A stretch of DNA of 49,048 nucleotides from Lawsonibacter hominis (GTDB taxonomy: Bacteria; Bacillota; Clostridia; Oscillospirales; Oscillospiraceae): NCBI RefSeq assembly GCF_014287895.1, contig NZ_JACOPP010000023.1:1-49048 (forward strand), given 5' to 3'. Position 1 is the first letter of the stretch; every line of letters starts with the position of its first letter. The notes under the pieces are model-generated. The model ran no database searches. It saw nothing but the letters and a program-made list of their open reading frames with translations, and was not told where the DNA came from. Of this stretch, positions 15,926 to 23,984 are shown piece after piece. A program made the translations under genes and the position numbers.

Positions 15926-17032
15926 TCAGGAATTGGCGATGAGTCCCACGAACTCGTCGTAGATGGCGGCACAGTCGGAATCGATGTTCTTAAAGTCTTC
16001 GTGCAGAGACTCGGTGGCGGCCTTCATCTCGGCAAGCAGCTCGTCGCTGGGCTCGTTCTTGGTGGCGCCCGCGTCCACCATGGCCTGCATGGCTTCCTCG
16101 GAGTACTGGGTCATGTAGGGCACCTCGAAATCGGCGACTACGGCCTTGGCAGTGGACAGGATCAGGTCCTGTACGTTCTGGGGCAGGGTGTCCATCCAGT
16201 CGGCGCTGAAGAAGAAGCAGTTGACGAACGCGCCCGCGGGGCAGAGGTTGATGTTCTTGGCGCTCTCATACAGGCCCTGGGTATACCAGAAGGTGCAGTC
16301 GTTGAGCACGCCGTCCACGGTGCCGTTCTGCAGGCCAACAGCCACGTCGCCGGGATCCAGGGAGGCGGGGGAAGCGCCGTAAGCGTTCAGGGAGCTGTGC
16401 AGGGTGGGAGAGGGCAGGGTCCAGATCTTGTGGCCGGACAGATCGCTCATCTTCTCAATGGGGAAGGTGGACAGGATATAGGAGTTGCCGCCCAGCAGCC
16501 AGCCGCCCACTTTGAAGCCATAGTCGTACAGGTAGTCGTCCAGGCTGGTGCCGGCGGAGAGGATGGCCTGGGCCTGGGCAGCGGCAGTGCCGTCCGCGTC
16601 AAAGAGGAAGGGCAGGTCCAGAATGGCGATGGCAGGGGCGTAGGAGGCAAAGTAGGAGGAAGGGATGAGCACGCCTTCAATGGTGCCGTTCTGCACGCCC
16701 TCGATCATCTGGGGAGCGGTGCCCAGCTGGCTGGTGGGATAGAGCTCCACCGTGATGGCGCCGCCGGAGGCCTCTTCGATGCGGGTCTTGAACTCCTCCA
16801 TGGTCATGTTCTGCTGATGCTTGCCGCCGGTGGGCGTGCCCAGGCGGATGGTGTAGCTGCCGGTGATCTCGGTGTCGCCGCCGGTGGGTTCGGTGGTGGA
16901 AGGAGCGGTGGTCTCGGGAGCGGTGGTAGAGGGAGTTCCTCCAGAGGAGCTTCCGGAGTTTCCGCCGCAGGCGGACAGGATCAGGGACAGGGACAGGGCG
17001 ATGCTCAGAACCAGAGAGAGTTTCTTTTTCAT
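15926..17032 (-). CDS. TRAP transporter substrate-binding lipoprotein, DctP-like
   Basis: A 368-residue extracytoplasmic solute receptor. A lipoprotein signal peptide ends in the lipobox LSAC22, followed by a Gly/Ser/Thr linker and the DctP fold (YTIRLGTPTGGKHQQNMTMEEFKTRIEE cited in part; IEGVQNGTIEG; VGLQNGTVDGVLNDC). The start at 17032 has GGAAGG about 10 nt upstream; the longer in-frame extension has no ribosome site and would destroy the signal peptide. It is the first gene of the operon DctP-DctQ-DctM-amidohydrolase. The ligand is probably a carboxylate. TRAP receptors usually bind it through a conserved arginine, which I cannot place with certainty here. Confidence 0.92.
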   Translation of the reverse strand: MKKKLSLVLSIALSLSLILSACGGNSGSSSGGTPSTTAPETTAPSTTEPTGGDTEITGSYTIRLGTPTGGKHQQNMTMEEFKTRIEEASGGAITVELYPTSQLGTAPQMIEGVQNGTIEGVLIPSSYFASYAPAIAILDLPFLFDADGTAAAQAQAILSAGTSLDDYLYDYGFKVGGWLLGGNSYILSTFPIEKMSDLSGHKIWTLPSPTLHSSLNAYGASPASLDPGDVAVGLQNGTVDGVLNDCTFWYTQGLYESAKNINLCPAGAFVNCFFFSADWMDTLPQNVQDLILSTAKAVVADFEVPYMTQYSEEAMQAMVDAGATKNEPSDELLAEMKAATESLHEDFKNIDSDCAAIYDEFVGLIANS

Positions 17033-17386
17033 CGGTGCGTACCTTCCTTTCTTCTGCTTGGAATATTCTTCTTCTTGGAAGAAATGGGGAAAACAGGACA
17101 GCAAATAAGGCGATATGACGGAAACCGGGGTCCTGTTCCCGCTCTCTTCTGTATAAAAGACTATCATAAACTACCCGGAGATGCATTAGAGTGTTTGCCA
17201 AATTAATCACAAAGTCGGCCAAGCGAATTTTGTAGGAAGTGTAAAGAGAAAAAAGCGGCCGCCGTTTGAGGACACTTGGCCCGTCCCTGGAGCGGTCCCA
17301 CCAGTTGTTCACGCTTTGTTTTCATTTACAACACAACATTTTTTGAAAAAGTGTTGTGTTTCCGTCAGGCGGTTTTAAGCTGTCGG
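17033..17386. promoter_or_regulatory. Divergent control region with a 31-nt inverted repeat
   Basis: The 431-nt gap 17033-17463 between the TRAP operon and the ABC operon contains no gene. It holds a near-perfect palindrome AACACAACA (17330-17338) ... TGTTGTGTT (17352-17360) with a T-rich/A-rich centre, about 60 nt upstream of the ABC promoter. No confident minus-strand promoter for the TRAP operon was found. Confidence 0.5.
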
Positions 17387-17415
17387 TTGAAAAAAGCACG
17401 TCTGGTCTGTATGCT
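17387..17415 (+). promoter_or_regulatory. Promoter for the MacB-like exporter operon
   Basis: -35 TTGAAA (17387-17392), 17-nt spacer, -10 TATGCT (17410-17415), about 48 nt upstream of the start codon at 17464. Confidence 0.65.
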
Positions 17416-17463
17416 AAAGATATCCGCAGGGCCTGGAACGGGCTCTGGACTGAGGTGTGTGTT

Positions 17464-18165
17464 ATGGCGGTCATTCAGGCGGAACATTTGGCCCGCGAAT
17501 ATGTTATGGGCAAAAACGTCATCCGGGCGGTGGACGATATCAGCTTTACCATTCAGGAGGGCACCTATACCATGATCCTGGGGGCCAGCGGAGCGGGAAA
17601 ATCCACGGTGCTGAACCTGCTGGGCGGGATGGATTCCCCCACCTCCGGCAGCCTGAGGATCAACGGGCGGGATATCGCCCGGTTCAACAAGCGCCAGCTG
17701 GCGGAGTACCGGCGCAACAGCATCGGCTTCGTGTTCCAGTTTTACAACCTGATGCCCAACCTGACCATGCGGGAGAATGTGGAGCTGGCCAGCCAGATCT
17801 GCAAAGATCCCCTGGACGCCCAGGAGACCCTGGAACTGGTGGGCCTGGGGGAGCGCTCCTCCAATTTCCCGTCCCAGTGCTCGGGCGGCGAGCAGCAGCG
17901 TGGGGCCATCGCCCGGGCGCTGGCCAAAAATCCCGCCATCCTGCTCTGCGACGAACCCACCGGCGCGCTGGACTACAAGACCGGCAAGGCGATCCTGGCC
18001 CTGCTGTACGACTTATGCAAAAAAAGCGGCAAGACGGTCATCGTGGTGACCCACAACGGCGCGCTGGCTCCTACGGCCGATGTGCTCATCCGCATGAAAA
18101 GCGGCAGGATCGAGTCTTACGAGGAGAACCCCGCTCCCGTCCCGGTGCAGGAATTGGAGTGGTGA
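17464..18165 (+). CDS. ABC transporter ATP-binding protein, MacB/LolD type
   Basis: A 233-residue ATPase. Walker A is GASGAGKST (40-48), the Q-loop is FVFQFYNLMPNLT, the signature is SGGEQQR and Walker B is ILLCDEPTGALD, followed by the switch histidine in VTHN. The MacB/LolD subfamily is shown by the D-loop GALDYKTGK and the FNLMPN-type Q-loop. ATG 17464 has TGAGGTG about 9 nt upstream; 36 extra in-frame codons upstream lack a ribosome site. It pairs with the FtsX-type permease starting 1 nt after its stop. The N-terminus lacks any fused permease, as usual in Gram-positives. Confidence 0.92.
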   Translation: MAVIQAEHLAREYVMGKNVIRAVDDISFTIQEGTYTMILGASGAGKSTVLNLLGGMDSPTSGSLRINGRDIARFNKRQLAEYRRNSIGFVFQFYNLMPNLTMRENVELASQICKDPLDAQETLELVGLGERSSNFPSQCSGGEQQRGAIARALAKNPAILLCDEPTGALDYKTGKAILALLYDLCKKSGKTVIVVTHNGALAPTADVLIRMKSGRIESYEENPAPVPVQELEW

Positions 18166-18166
18166 T

Positions 18167-20476
18167 ATGATTTGGCGCAACTTCCTGCGGGATCTGCGGC
18201 AGACGGCCCCACGCCTGATTTCGGTCATGGTCATTACCATGATCGCCGTGATGGTCTATACCGCGCTCAACGGCGTTTTGTATCATGTGCAGCAGGTCAC
18301 CGCCGCCTACGGCCAAACGCAGAACGTGGCGGACTACTGGATCTCCGGCGCCGGTTTGGACCGGAGCGACTGCCGGGTGCTGGAACAGATCGACGGCGTC
18401 GCCGGCGTGCAGCCCCGCATTACCTGGGAGGCCCAGGAGCGGGGCAACGAGGATGTGCAGCTGCTGGTGTATGCCGTTGCGGATTGGGCGATCAACACGC
18501 CCTACCTGGTGGGCGGAGCACTGCCGGCCGACGAGAGGGAGATGGCGGTCAGCGATGTCTTTGCCGCCGCCAACGGCCTTTCCGTGGGGGACAGCTACGA
18601 GATGCTGCTGACCGGCACAGACCAGGTCCTGCGTCTGCGGATCAGCGGGCTGGTCAAAAGCCCGGAGTGCCTTTACCACGTCAATGCGACCACGCCGATG
18701 CCGGAGCTGGGGCGCTATGGCTTCGCCTATTGCAGCCAAGACGTTCTGAGCGGGCTGATGGGAAGCAATCGCTATAATCAGATCTGCATCACGACCTCGG
18801 ACGAGGTCGACGACGCGGCGCTCCGGCGGGCCGTCGACGAACGCCTGGGCGACAAGGTGGTCAACGTCCTGGCCCGGGAGGACAACCTGGCGGCCGACCG
18901 CCTGCGGGGCATGACCGAGGATCTGACACCCATCCTTCGCCTGTTTCCCATTCTCTTCTTCCTGTGCGCGGTGCTGCTGATGGTCAGCAATATGAGCCGC
19001 CTGATCGAGAGCGGCCGCTCCGCCATCGGCACCTTCAAGGCCTTGGGCTATTCCGACCGGACGATCTTGTGGTATTACCTGCTCCACGCCGTTTTGGTGG
19101 TTTTGGTGGGGTTTCCGCTGGGCGTGGCGCCCAACGGGCTGATCGCCAGGCTGCTGGTCGAGACGCTGTCCACCGGCTGCGACCTGCCTGTCTATGGGCT
19201 GGCCAACGACTACCGGTCCTGGGGGCAGGCCCTGGCGCTGACGGTGCTCTGCTGCGTGGGCAGCGCATTTTTCGTGGCCCGCTCCTTATTGAAGGAGAGT
19301 CCGGCCCAGTGCATGCGCCCACAGCCCCCCAAAAGCACCAAGCCGGTGCTGCTGGAGAAGCTGCCCTTCCTCTGGCGGCGCTTGGGCTTCAATCAGAAAT
19401 ACATCATCCGCAACGCCCTGCGCAACAAGGCGCGGATGCTCACCTGCGTTGTAGGGATCGCCTTCTGCATGGGCCTGGTGCTGGCGGCCTTCGCCCTGCG
19501 GGACGCCGTGACCCACTATGCCGGAGCGCTGACCTCCAATCAGAACAAATACGACCTGATGGTAGATCTGGGCGCCGGCGTGACGGAGGGGCAGTACCGC
19601 AGGCTGGCCGCCTCCGCCAACACGGAGGGGGCGGAATTTGAGATGACCACCGCCGGTTGGTTCTATGCCCCCGGACGGATGACCACCGCCGCCCTGACGG
19701 TGGCCGAGGACCAGAGCTGGCTGCACCTGTACGATCCCTATGCTCAGGGGGTCCTGAACCTGCCGGAGGATGGGGCGGTCCTGTCCCAGAGCATGGCCGA
19801 CGAGCTGAATGTGACGACAGGCGATACGGTGACGGTCCGCTTTACCGGTGATTCCCGTTATTACACCATGAAAGTCTCCCGTATCCTGCGGGGCGTCTCC
19901 GGAGCCTATGTGGGGCGCGGCTTCTGGCGGAGCCTGGGGCGGCCCTATGTGCCCACCACCGCCTATGCGGCCGCCGCGGACCGGACGGCCCTGGCCGCCG
20001 AACTGGACCGCTACGACTTCGTGGATGGCTGGCAGACCCGGGAGACGGTGACGGACGCCGCGGCAGAGCAGCTCTCCAGCGCTTCTCTGGTGGCGTATAT
20101 CCTGATCGTATTCGGAGGAAGCCTGGCCTGCGTGGTGATCTATAACCTGGGGATCATGAGCTTTTTGGAGCAGATCCGCAGCCTGGCCACCCTGATGGTC
20201 CTGGGCTTTTACGACAAGGAGATCAAACGCCTGCAGCTGAGCGAAAATATCATTTTCGCGGCGGGCGGCATCTGCGCGGGTATCCCCATGGGCATCGGAT
20301 TGAGTTACGTCATCATCGCCCTGCTCAGCGATATGCCGCTGCAGGTGAATACCCGGCCGGTTTCTTTCGTGCTCTCCTGCGCGGTGACCCTGCTGTTTGC
20401 CCTTCTGGTCAACTGGATGATCGGCCGGAAGATGCGGGAGATCGACATGCTTGGCGCGCTGAAAAGCGTGGAATAA
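18167..20476 (+). CDS. ABC transporter permease with two FtsX-like domains
   Basis: A 769-residue permease with duplicated FtsX/MacB architecture. An N-terminal helix (about 15-40) and a large extracytoplasmic domain come first, then three helices around 265-390 (LFPILFFLCAVLLMVSNMSRL). A second copy follows, with a helix at about 430 (ACVVG/FCMGLVLAAFALRDAV), an extracellular domain and three C-terminal helices. It starts 1 nt after the ATPase stop codon. Together with the ATPase and the membrane-fusion lipoprotein downstream it should form a mechanotransmission exporter of peptides, lipids or antimicrobials rather than a classic substrate channel. No dedicated two-component system or peptide gene is adjacent. 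Confidence 0.9.
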   Translation: MIWRNFLRDLRQTAPRLISVMVITMIAVMVYTALNGVLYHVQQVTAAYGQTQNVADYWISGAGLDRSDCRVLEQIDGVAGVQPRITWEAQERGNEDVQLLVYAVADWAINTPYLVGGALPADEREMAVSDVFAAANGLSVGDSYEMLLTGTDQVLRLRISGLVKSPECLYHVNATTPMPELGRYGFAYCSQDVLSGLMGSNRYNQICITTSDEVDDAALRRAVDERLGDKVVNVLAREDNLAADRLRGMTEDLTPILRLFPILFFLCAVLLMVSNMSRLIESGRSAIGTFKALGYSDRTILWYYLLHAVLVVLVGFPLGVAPNGLIARLLVETLSTGCDLPVYGLANDYRSWGQALALTVLCCVGSAFFVARSLLKESPAQCMRPQPPKSTKPVLLEKLPFLWRRLGFNQKYIIRNALRNKARMLTCVVGIAFCMGLVLAAFALRDAVTHYAGALTSNQNKYDLMVDLGAGVTEGQYRRLAASANTEGAEFEMTTAGWFYAPGRMTTAALTVAEDQSWLHLYDPYAQGVLNLPEDGAVLSQSMADELNVTTGDTVTVRFTGDSRYYTMKVSRILRGVSGAYVGRGFWRSLGRPYVPTTAYAAAADRTALAAELDRYDFVDGWQTRETVTDAAAEQLSSASLVAYILIVFGGSLACVVIYNLGIMSFLEQIRSLATLMVLGFYDKEIKRLQLSENIIFAAGGICAGIPMGIGLSYVIIALLSDMPLQVNTRPVSFVLSCAVTLLFALLVNWMIGRKMREIDMLGALKSVE

Positions 20477-20492
20477 CGGAAGGGGAGTACAT

Positions 20493-21923
20493 ATGAAGCG
20501 GAAATGGATGGTTTTGCTCTGTGCGCTGAGTCTCCTGGCGGCGGCAGGCTGTCAGAAAGAGGCGGATTATCAAACGGTGACGCCCGAGGTGGGGACCATT
20601 GAGAACCGGGTGGAGGATACGGGCACGGTGGCGTGGCGGGACCCCACTTCGGTCATCCCGGTCGTCAGCGGAAAGGTCGTCTCCTGTGCCTTTGAGGAGG
20701 GGGATGCGGTAACGGCGGGACAGACCCTCTATGTCATCGATTCCGGCGATCTGGAGGATCAGATCACCCAGGCGCGGCTCTCCCTGAAGACCGCCCAGGC
20801 GGGCGCCGCCCAAAGCGAAGCCGCCTGCGCCGACCTGACGGTCTACGCCAGCGCCTCCGGCACCGTGACGGCCGTCTACTGCCACGTGGGGGACTACATC
20901 GGAGCGGGAACGGCGGTGGCGCAGATCCAGGACAGCGCCAACCTGACCCTGACGGTCCCCTTTGCCCCGGCCGACGCCGCCTCACTGGTCCCGGGCGCGG
21001 CCGCCGTCATCACGTTTCCTAATCAGAGCGGTACTGTGACCGGCGCGGTGGAGCGGATCTACGACACGCCGACCGCCCTCTCCGGCGGACGGGAGGGAGT
21101 GTATGTGGAACTCAGCTTCCAGAACCCGGGCACGCTGACCGACGCCGCCACGGCCACCGCCGCTGTGGGCGCCGCCGCCTGCATGGAGGCGGGCGCCGTG
21201 TGCTATGCCACACAGCAGTCCATTTATGCCGCCCAGTCGGGACAGGTCCTCACCCTGGACCTGGAGACGGGCAGCGCGGTGACGCAGGGGCAGGCCGTGC
21301 TGACCCTGAAAAACGACGCGCTGACCAACGCCGCGGTCAACGCGGGCCTGTCCGTGGAGACCGCCCGGACCAACCTGGAGCAGCTGGAGGCCAAGCGGTC
21401 GGACTACACCATCGCCGCCCCCATCGACGGCACCATCCTTACCCGCAGCGTCAAGGCCGGGGACTTTGCCTCCGCCGCGGCGCCCATGGCCACGCTGGCC
21501 CCTGCACACGCCCTGTGCGTCAATGCGGAGATCGACGAGATCTACATCGACCGTATCTGGCCCGGGCAGGAGGCCTGCGTGCAGTTTGCCGACGACAGCG
21601 GAGTGGAGCGGACCTACGCCGCTCAGGTGCGCCGGGTGGACGAAAACGGCGTTACGTCCGGCGGTGTGACCGACTATACCGTGGAGCTGGTCCTGGAGGA
21701 TACCAGCCGGCTGAAGGCCGGGATGAACGTGTCGGTCTCCATCGTGACGCAGCGGAAGGAGGGCTGCCTTCGCCTTCCTTCCGAAGCCGTCAGCGGCAGC
21801 ACGGTCCAGGTGCTGCGGGACGGCCAGGCCGTCTCCGTTTCGGTGACCACCGGCATCACGGGCGGCGGATATACGGAGATTACGGCGGGGCTGACCGGGG
21901 ACGACGCCGTGATTCTGCCGTAA
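20493..21923 (+). CDS. HlyD/MacA-like membrane-fusion lipoprotein
   Basis: A 476-residue efflux adaptor. The N-terminus is a lipoprotein signal peptide with lipobox LAAAGC20. Two biotinyl-lipoyl half motifs flank a helical region (SGKVVSCAFEEGDAVTAGQTLYVID at about 52-76, and TIAAPIDGTILTRSVKAGDFAS near 307-328, each longer than cited here). A beta-barrel part follows, with ALCVNAEIDEIYIDRIWPGQ. It follows the permease by 16 nt and completes the MacAB-like set. In a Gram-positive cell it would be anchored to the outer face of the membrane and contact the permease. An odd feature is a second lipoyl-like insertion (ADLTVYASASGTVTAVYCHVGDYI at about 113-136), suggesting an extra repeat of the hybrid motif. 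Confidence 0.85.
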   Translation: MKRKWMVLLCALSLLAAAGCQKEADYQTVTPEVGTIENRVEDTGTVAWRDPTSVIPVVSGKVVSCAFEEGDAVTAGQTLYVIDSGDLEDQITQARLSLKTAQAGAAQSEAACADLTVYASASGTVTAVYCHVGDYIGAGTAVAQIQDSANLTLTVPFAPADAASLVPGAAAVITFPNQSGTVTGAVERIYDTPTALSGGREGVYVELSFQNPGTLTDAATATAAVGAAACMEAGAVCYATQQSIYAAQSGQVLTLDLETGSAVTQGQAVLTLKNDALTNAAVNAGLSVETARTNLEQLEAKRSDYTIAAPIDGTILTRSVKAGDFASAAAPMATLAPAHALCVNAEIDEIYIDRIWPGQEACVQFADDSGVERTYAAQVRRVDENGVTSGGVTDYTVELVLEDTSRLKAGMNVSVSIVTQRKEGCLRLPSEAVSGSTVQVLRDGQAVSVSVTTGITGGGYTEITAGLTGDDAVILP

Positions 21924-22117
21924 GGGCGGTGCATTCTGCGGCGGCACCGGTCCGGAGCAGAAACACAAAAAAGCACGATAATTCGCAAGAAAGTTATAGT
22001 AACTCCCTTCGCCATACCGTATGCTAAAAAGGAAAAGACAAAGGTGCTGCGGGCGTACGGCTTCTTCTGCCGGTCCCGCCGGCGAAACGGTGAATAACAG
22101 AAGGGAGCGGTCCACGT

Positions 22118-22756
22118 ATGAGTACATTGAGCGAAATTTCCGAGGCCCTGCAAAAAGGACGGGCCAAGCTGGTCAAAACACTGGTCCCCCAAGCCCTGGA
22201 GGAAGGCGTCCCCGCTCAGCAGATCCTGGAGGAGGGATTGTTGGCGGGCATGAGCATCATCGGGGAGAAGTTCAAAAACAACGAGGTTTTTGTCCCCGAG
22301 GTGCTGGTGGCGGCCCGGGCGATGAACGCCGGCACGGAGCTGCTCAAGCCCCACCTGGCTGCGGCTGGGGCCGAGTCCAAGGGGAAGGTCTGCCTCGGCA
22401 CCGTCAAGGGCGACCTGCACGATATCGGCAAGAATCTGGTACGCATGATGTTCGAGGGCAAGGGACTGGAAGTGGTGGACCTGGGTGTGGACGTAGCCCC
22501 GGAGACCTTTGTTCAGGCTGCCATCGACAACGACTGCAGGATCATTGCCTGCTCCGCCCTGCTGACCACCACCATGCCCGTCATGGGAGAAGTGGTGGAA
22601 CAGGTGAAGTCCGCCGGTATTCGGGACAAGGTAAAGATCATGGTGGGCGGCGCGCCGGTTACGGACAAGTTTGCCCAGACCATCGGCGCGGACGCTTATA
22701 CCGCGGACGCCGCCACTGCGGCGGAAAAAGCCGTGGAGCTGCTGTCCTGCGGCTGA
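22118..22756 (+). CDS. Corrinoid-binding methyl carrier protein (MtaC/MtbC-like)
   Basis: A 212-residue corrinoid protein. Residues 1-85 form the helical cap (KFKNNEVFVPEVLVAARAMN is typical). Residues 88-210 form the Rossmann-like B12 domain with the cobalt-ligand motif D99-L-H101-D-I-G104 in GTVKGDLHDIGKNLV, the SALLTTTM loop and VGGAPVT. Such proteins carry a methyl group between a substrate methyltransferase (for methanol, methylamines, betaines or aromatic methyl ethers) and a tetrahydrofolate or corrinoid acceptor. AGAAGGGAG lies about 10 nt upstream of the ATG. No methyltransferase or reactivase gene is adjacent, so it is an orphan and must work with a partner encoded elsewhere. An O-demethylation role would suit a flavonoid-using bacterium but is a guess. 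Confidence 0.88.
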   Translation: MSTLSEISEALQKGRAKLVKTLVPQALEEGVPAQQILEEGLLAGMSIIGEKFKNNEVFVPEVLVAARAMNAGTELLKPHLAAAGAESKGKVCLGTVKGDLHDIGKNLVRMMFEGKGLEVVDLGVDVAPETFVQAAIDNDCRIIACSALLTTTMPVMGEVVEQVKSAGIRDKVKIMVGGAPVTDKFAQTIGADAYTADAATAAEKAVELLSCG

Positions 22757-23173
22757 CGCACCTCGGCGCCGGAAAGGCGTCCGCTCTCTCAGTGGAATGG
22801 GACCGCAGGATAAGAAAAACTCCCGAACGGATGCGCCTGACCGGCTTCCCTTTGGGGGGACGGTGAACGAAAAGGCGCCGTTCTTTCAAAAAAACCGGTC
22901 AGGCGGCCGATAAAGATCGTATGGAAGAACGGTTCCAACGAAGGATAAATTCCGGTTTGCAGGGCAGTCTCGAAATCGGGACTGCCTTTTTCCTTCGAAG
23001 CCGCGAGCGGTTTTCCGGATAGGCTTGTGGCAGCACAAAAGGGAAAAGGGAGCGGAAACGAAGCGGCAAGCGTCTGCCGCGTTGGGCTCCGTCCGGATCC
23101 CCGCAGGAAGATGACTTGCCGGCGGCCCCTCCCCCTCGCCACCGGGGCTTCTCCCGGGCCATGTTTCTGCAGC
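22757..23173. other. Gene-free, structured intergenic sequence
   Basis: The 514-nt gap up to 23270 shows no credible gene. It contains the long-range inverted repeat CGCCTGACCGG (22834-22844)/CCGGTCAGGCG (22895-22905) enclosing about 50 nt, and a terminator further on. It could be the tail of the corrinoid transcript or a small RNA; no strong internal promoter was seen between 22757 and 22833. Confidence 0.4.
22963..22991 (+). terminator. Rho-independent terminator downstream of the corrinoid protein gene
   Basis: GGCAGTCTCGA (22963-22973), short loop, TCGGGACTGCC (22976-22986) with one G-U pair, then TTTTT. Confidence 0.75.
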
Positions 23174-23203
23174 TTTACACCGTGGGCCTGCCTGTGGTAT
23201 CAT
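23174..23203 (+). promoter_or_regulatory. Promoter for the TetR regulator gene
   Basis: -35 TTTACA (23174-23179), 18-nt spacer, -10 TATCAT (23198-23203), about 68 nt before the ATG at 23271. Confidence 0.6.
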
Positions 23204-23270
23204 CAGCATAGCCCCCTGTATTACGAAAAGCAGACGGAATGGCTTCCCGTTTTCGGAAAGGAGCGCACCC

Positions 23271-23855
23271 ATGTCGCAGATCACCAAGCGGGCGCTGGCG
23301 GAGTCGCTGAAAAAGCTGCTGCTGGAAAAACCCCTGGACCGGATCACCGTGTCCGATATTACCGAGGACTGCGGCGTCAGCCGCATGACGTTCTACTATC
23401 ACTTTAAGGATGTCTACGACCTGATCGAGTGGACCTGGCTTCAGGAGGCGGAGCGCGCCCTGGACGGCCAGAAGACCTACGATACCTGGCAGCAGGGGTT
23501 CTTGCAGATATTCCAGCTGGTGCAGGAGAACCGGGCGTTTGTGATGAACCTGTATCACTCCATCAGCCGGGAGCAGGTGGAGCGCTATCTCTATAGGCTG
23601 ACCTATCAGCTGCTCATCGGCGTGGTGGAGGAAAAGTCGGCGGGTATGAGCGTCCGGGATGAGGATAAAAAATTCATCGCGGATTTTTACAAGTACGCCT
23701 TTGTGGGACTGATGCTGGACTGGATTCGGGGCGGGATGAAGGGGGAGCCGCAGGTCCTCATCGACCGCCTGAGCGTGCTGATCCGCGGGGATGTGGAGAA
23801 AGCGCTCAACCACTATCGGGCCGATCAAATGAAACAAAGTGGCCCAAATGATTAA
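23271..23855 (+). CDS. TetR/AcrR family transcriptional regulator
   Basis: A 194-residue TetR-type regulator. The N-terminal helix-turn-helix is clear: SLKKLLLEKPLDRITVSDI, then TEDCGVSRMTFYYHFKDVYD with the family's TFYYHF signature. The C-terminal ligand domain resembles the DhaS/YxaF-type group (RYLYRLTYQLLIGVVEE; DFYKYAFVGLMLDWIRGGM). GGAAAGGAG lies 7 nt before the ATG. A strong terminator ends the gene, and the oleate hydratase gene begins 129 nt downstream on the same strand. A fatty-acid-responsive role is plausible from that neighbourhood only. Confidence 0.88.
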   Translation: MSQITKRALAESLKKLLLEKPLDRITVSDITEDCGVSRMTFYYHFKDVYDLIEWTWLQEAERALDGQKTYDTWQQGFLQIFQLVQENRAFVMNLYHSISREQVERYLYRLTYQLLIGVVEEKSAGMSVRDEDKKFIADFYKYAFVGLMLDWIRGGMKGEPQVLIDRLSVLIRGDVEKALNHYRADQMKQSGPND

Positions 23856-23864
23856 AAACAATAC

Positions 23865-23907
23865 AAAAACGCCCCAGTGCCCAAAATTCTGGCACCGGGG
23901 CGTTTTT
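23865..23907 (+). terminator. Rho-independent terminator after the TetR gene
   Basis: AAAAACGCCCCAGTGCC (23865-23881) pairs with GGCACCGGGGCGTTTTT (23891-23907), with one bulged base, ending in TTTTT. Confidence 0.9.
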
Positions 23908-23912
23908 GCTGA

Positions 23913-23941
23913 TTGCGGCGGGAAGGAGAAGGGCATATTCT
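23913..23941 (+). promoter_or_regulatory. Weak candidate promoter for oleate hydratase
   Basis: TTGCGG (23913-23918), 17-nt spacer, TATTCT (23936-23941), between the TetR terminator and the ohyA start at 23985. Confidence 0.4.
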
Positions 23942-23984
23942 ATGGGCAGATCAAAAAAAGAACTGCTGACAGGAGGAACACAGT

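Noticed and set aside
17163..17168. TATGAT as the -10 box of the TRAP operon promoter
   Set aside because: No acceptable -35 element lies 16-19 nt upstream on the minus strand.
21924..22117. A cobalamin riboswitch in front of the corrinoid protein gene
   Set aside because: The 194-nt gap has no B12-box-like core and no clear stem system; corrinoid carriers are usually not under such control.
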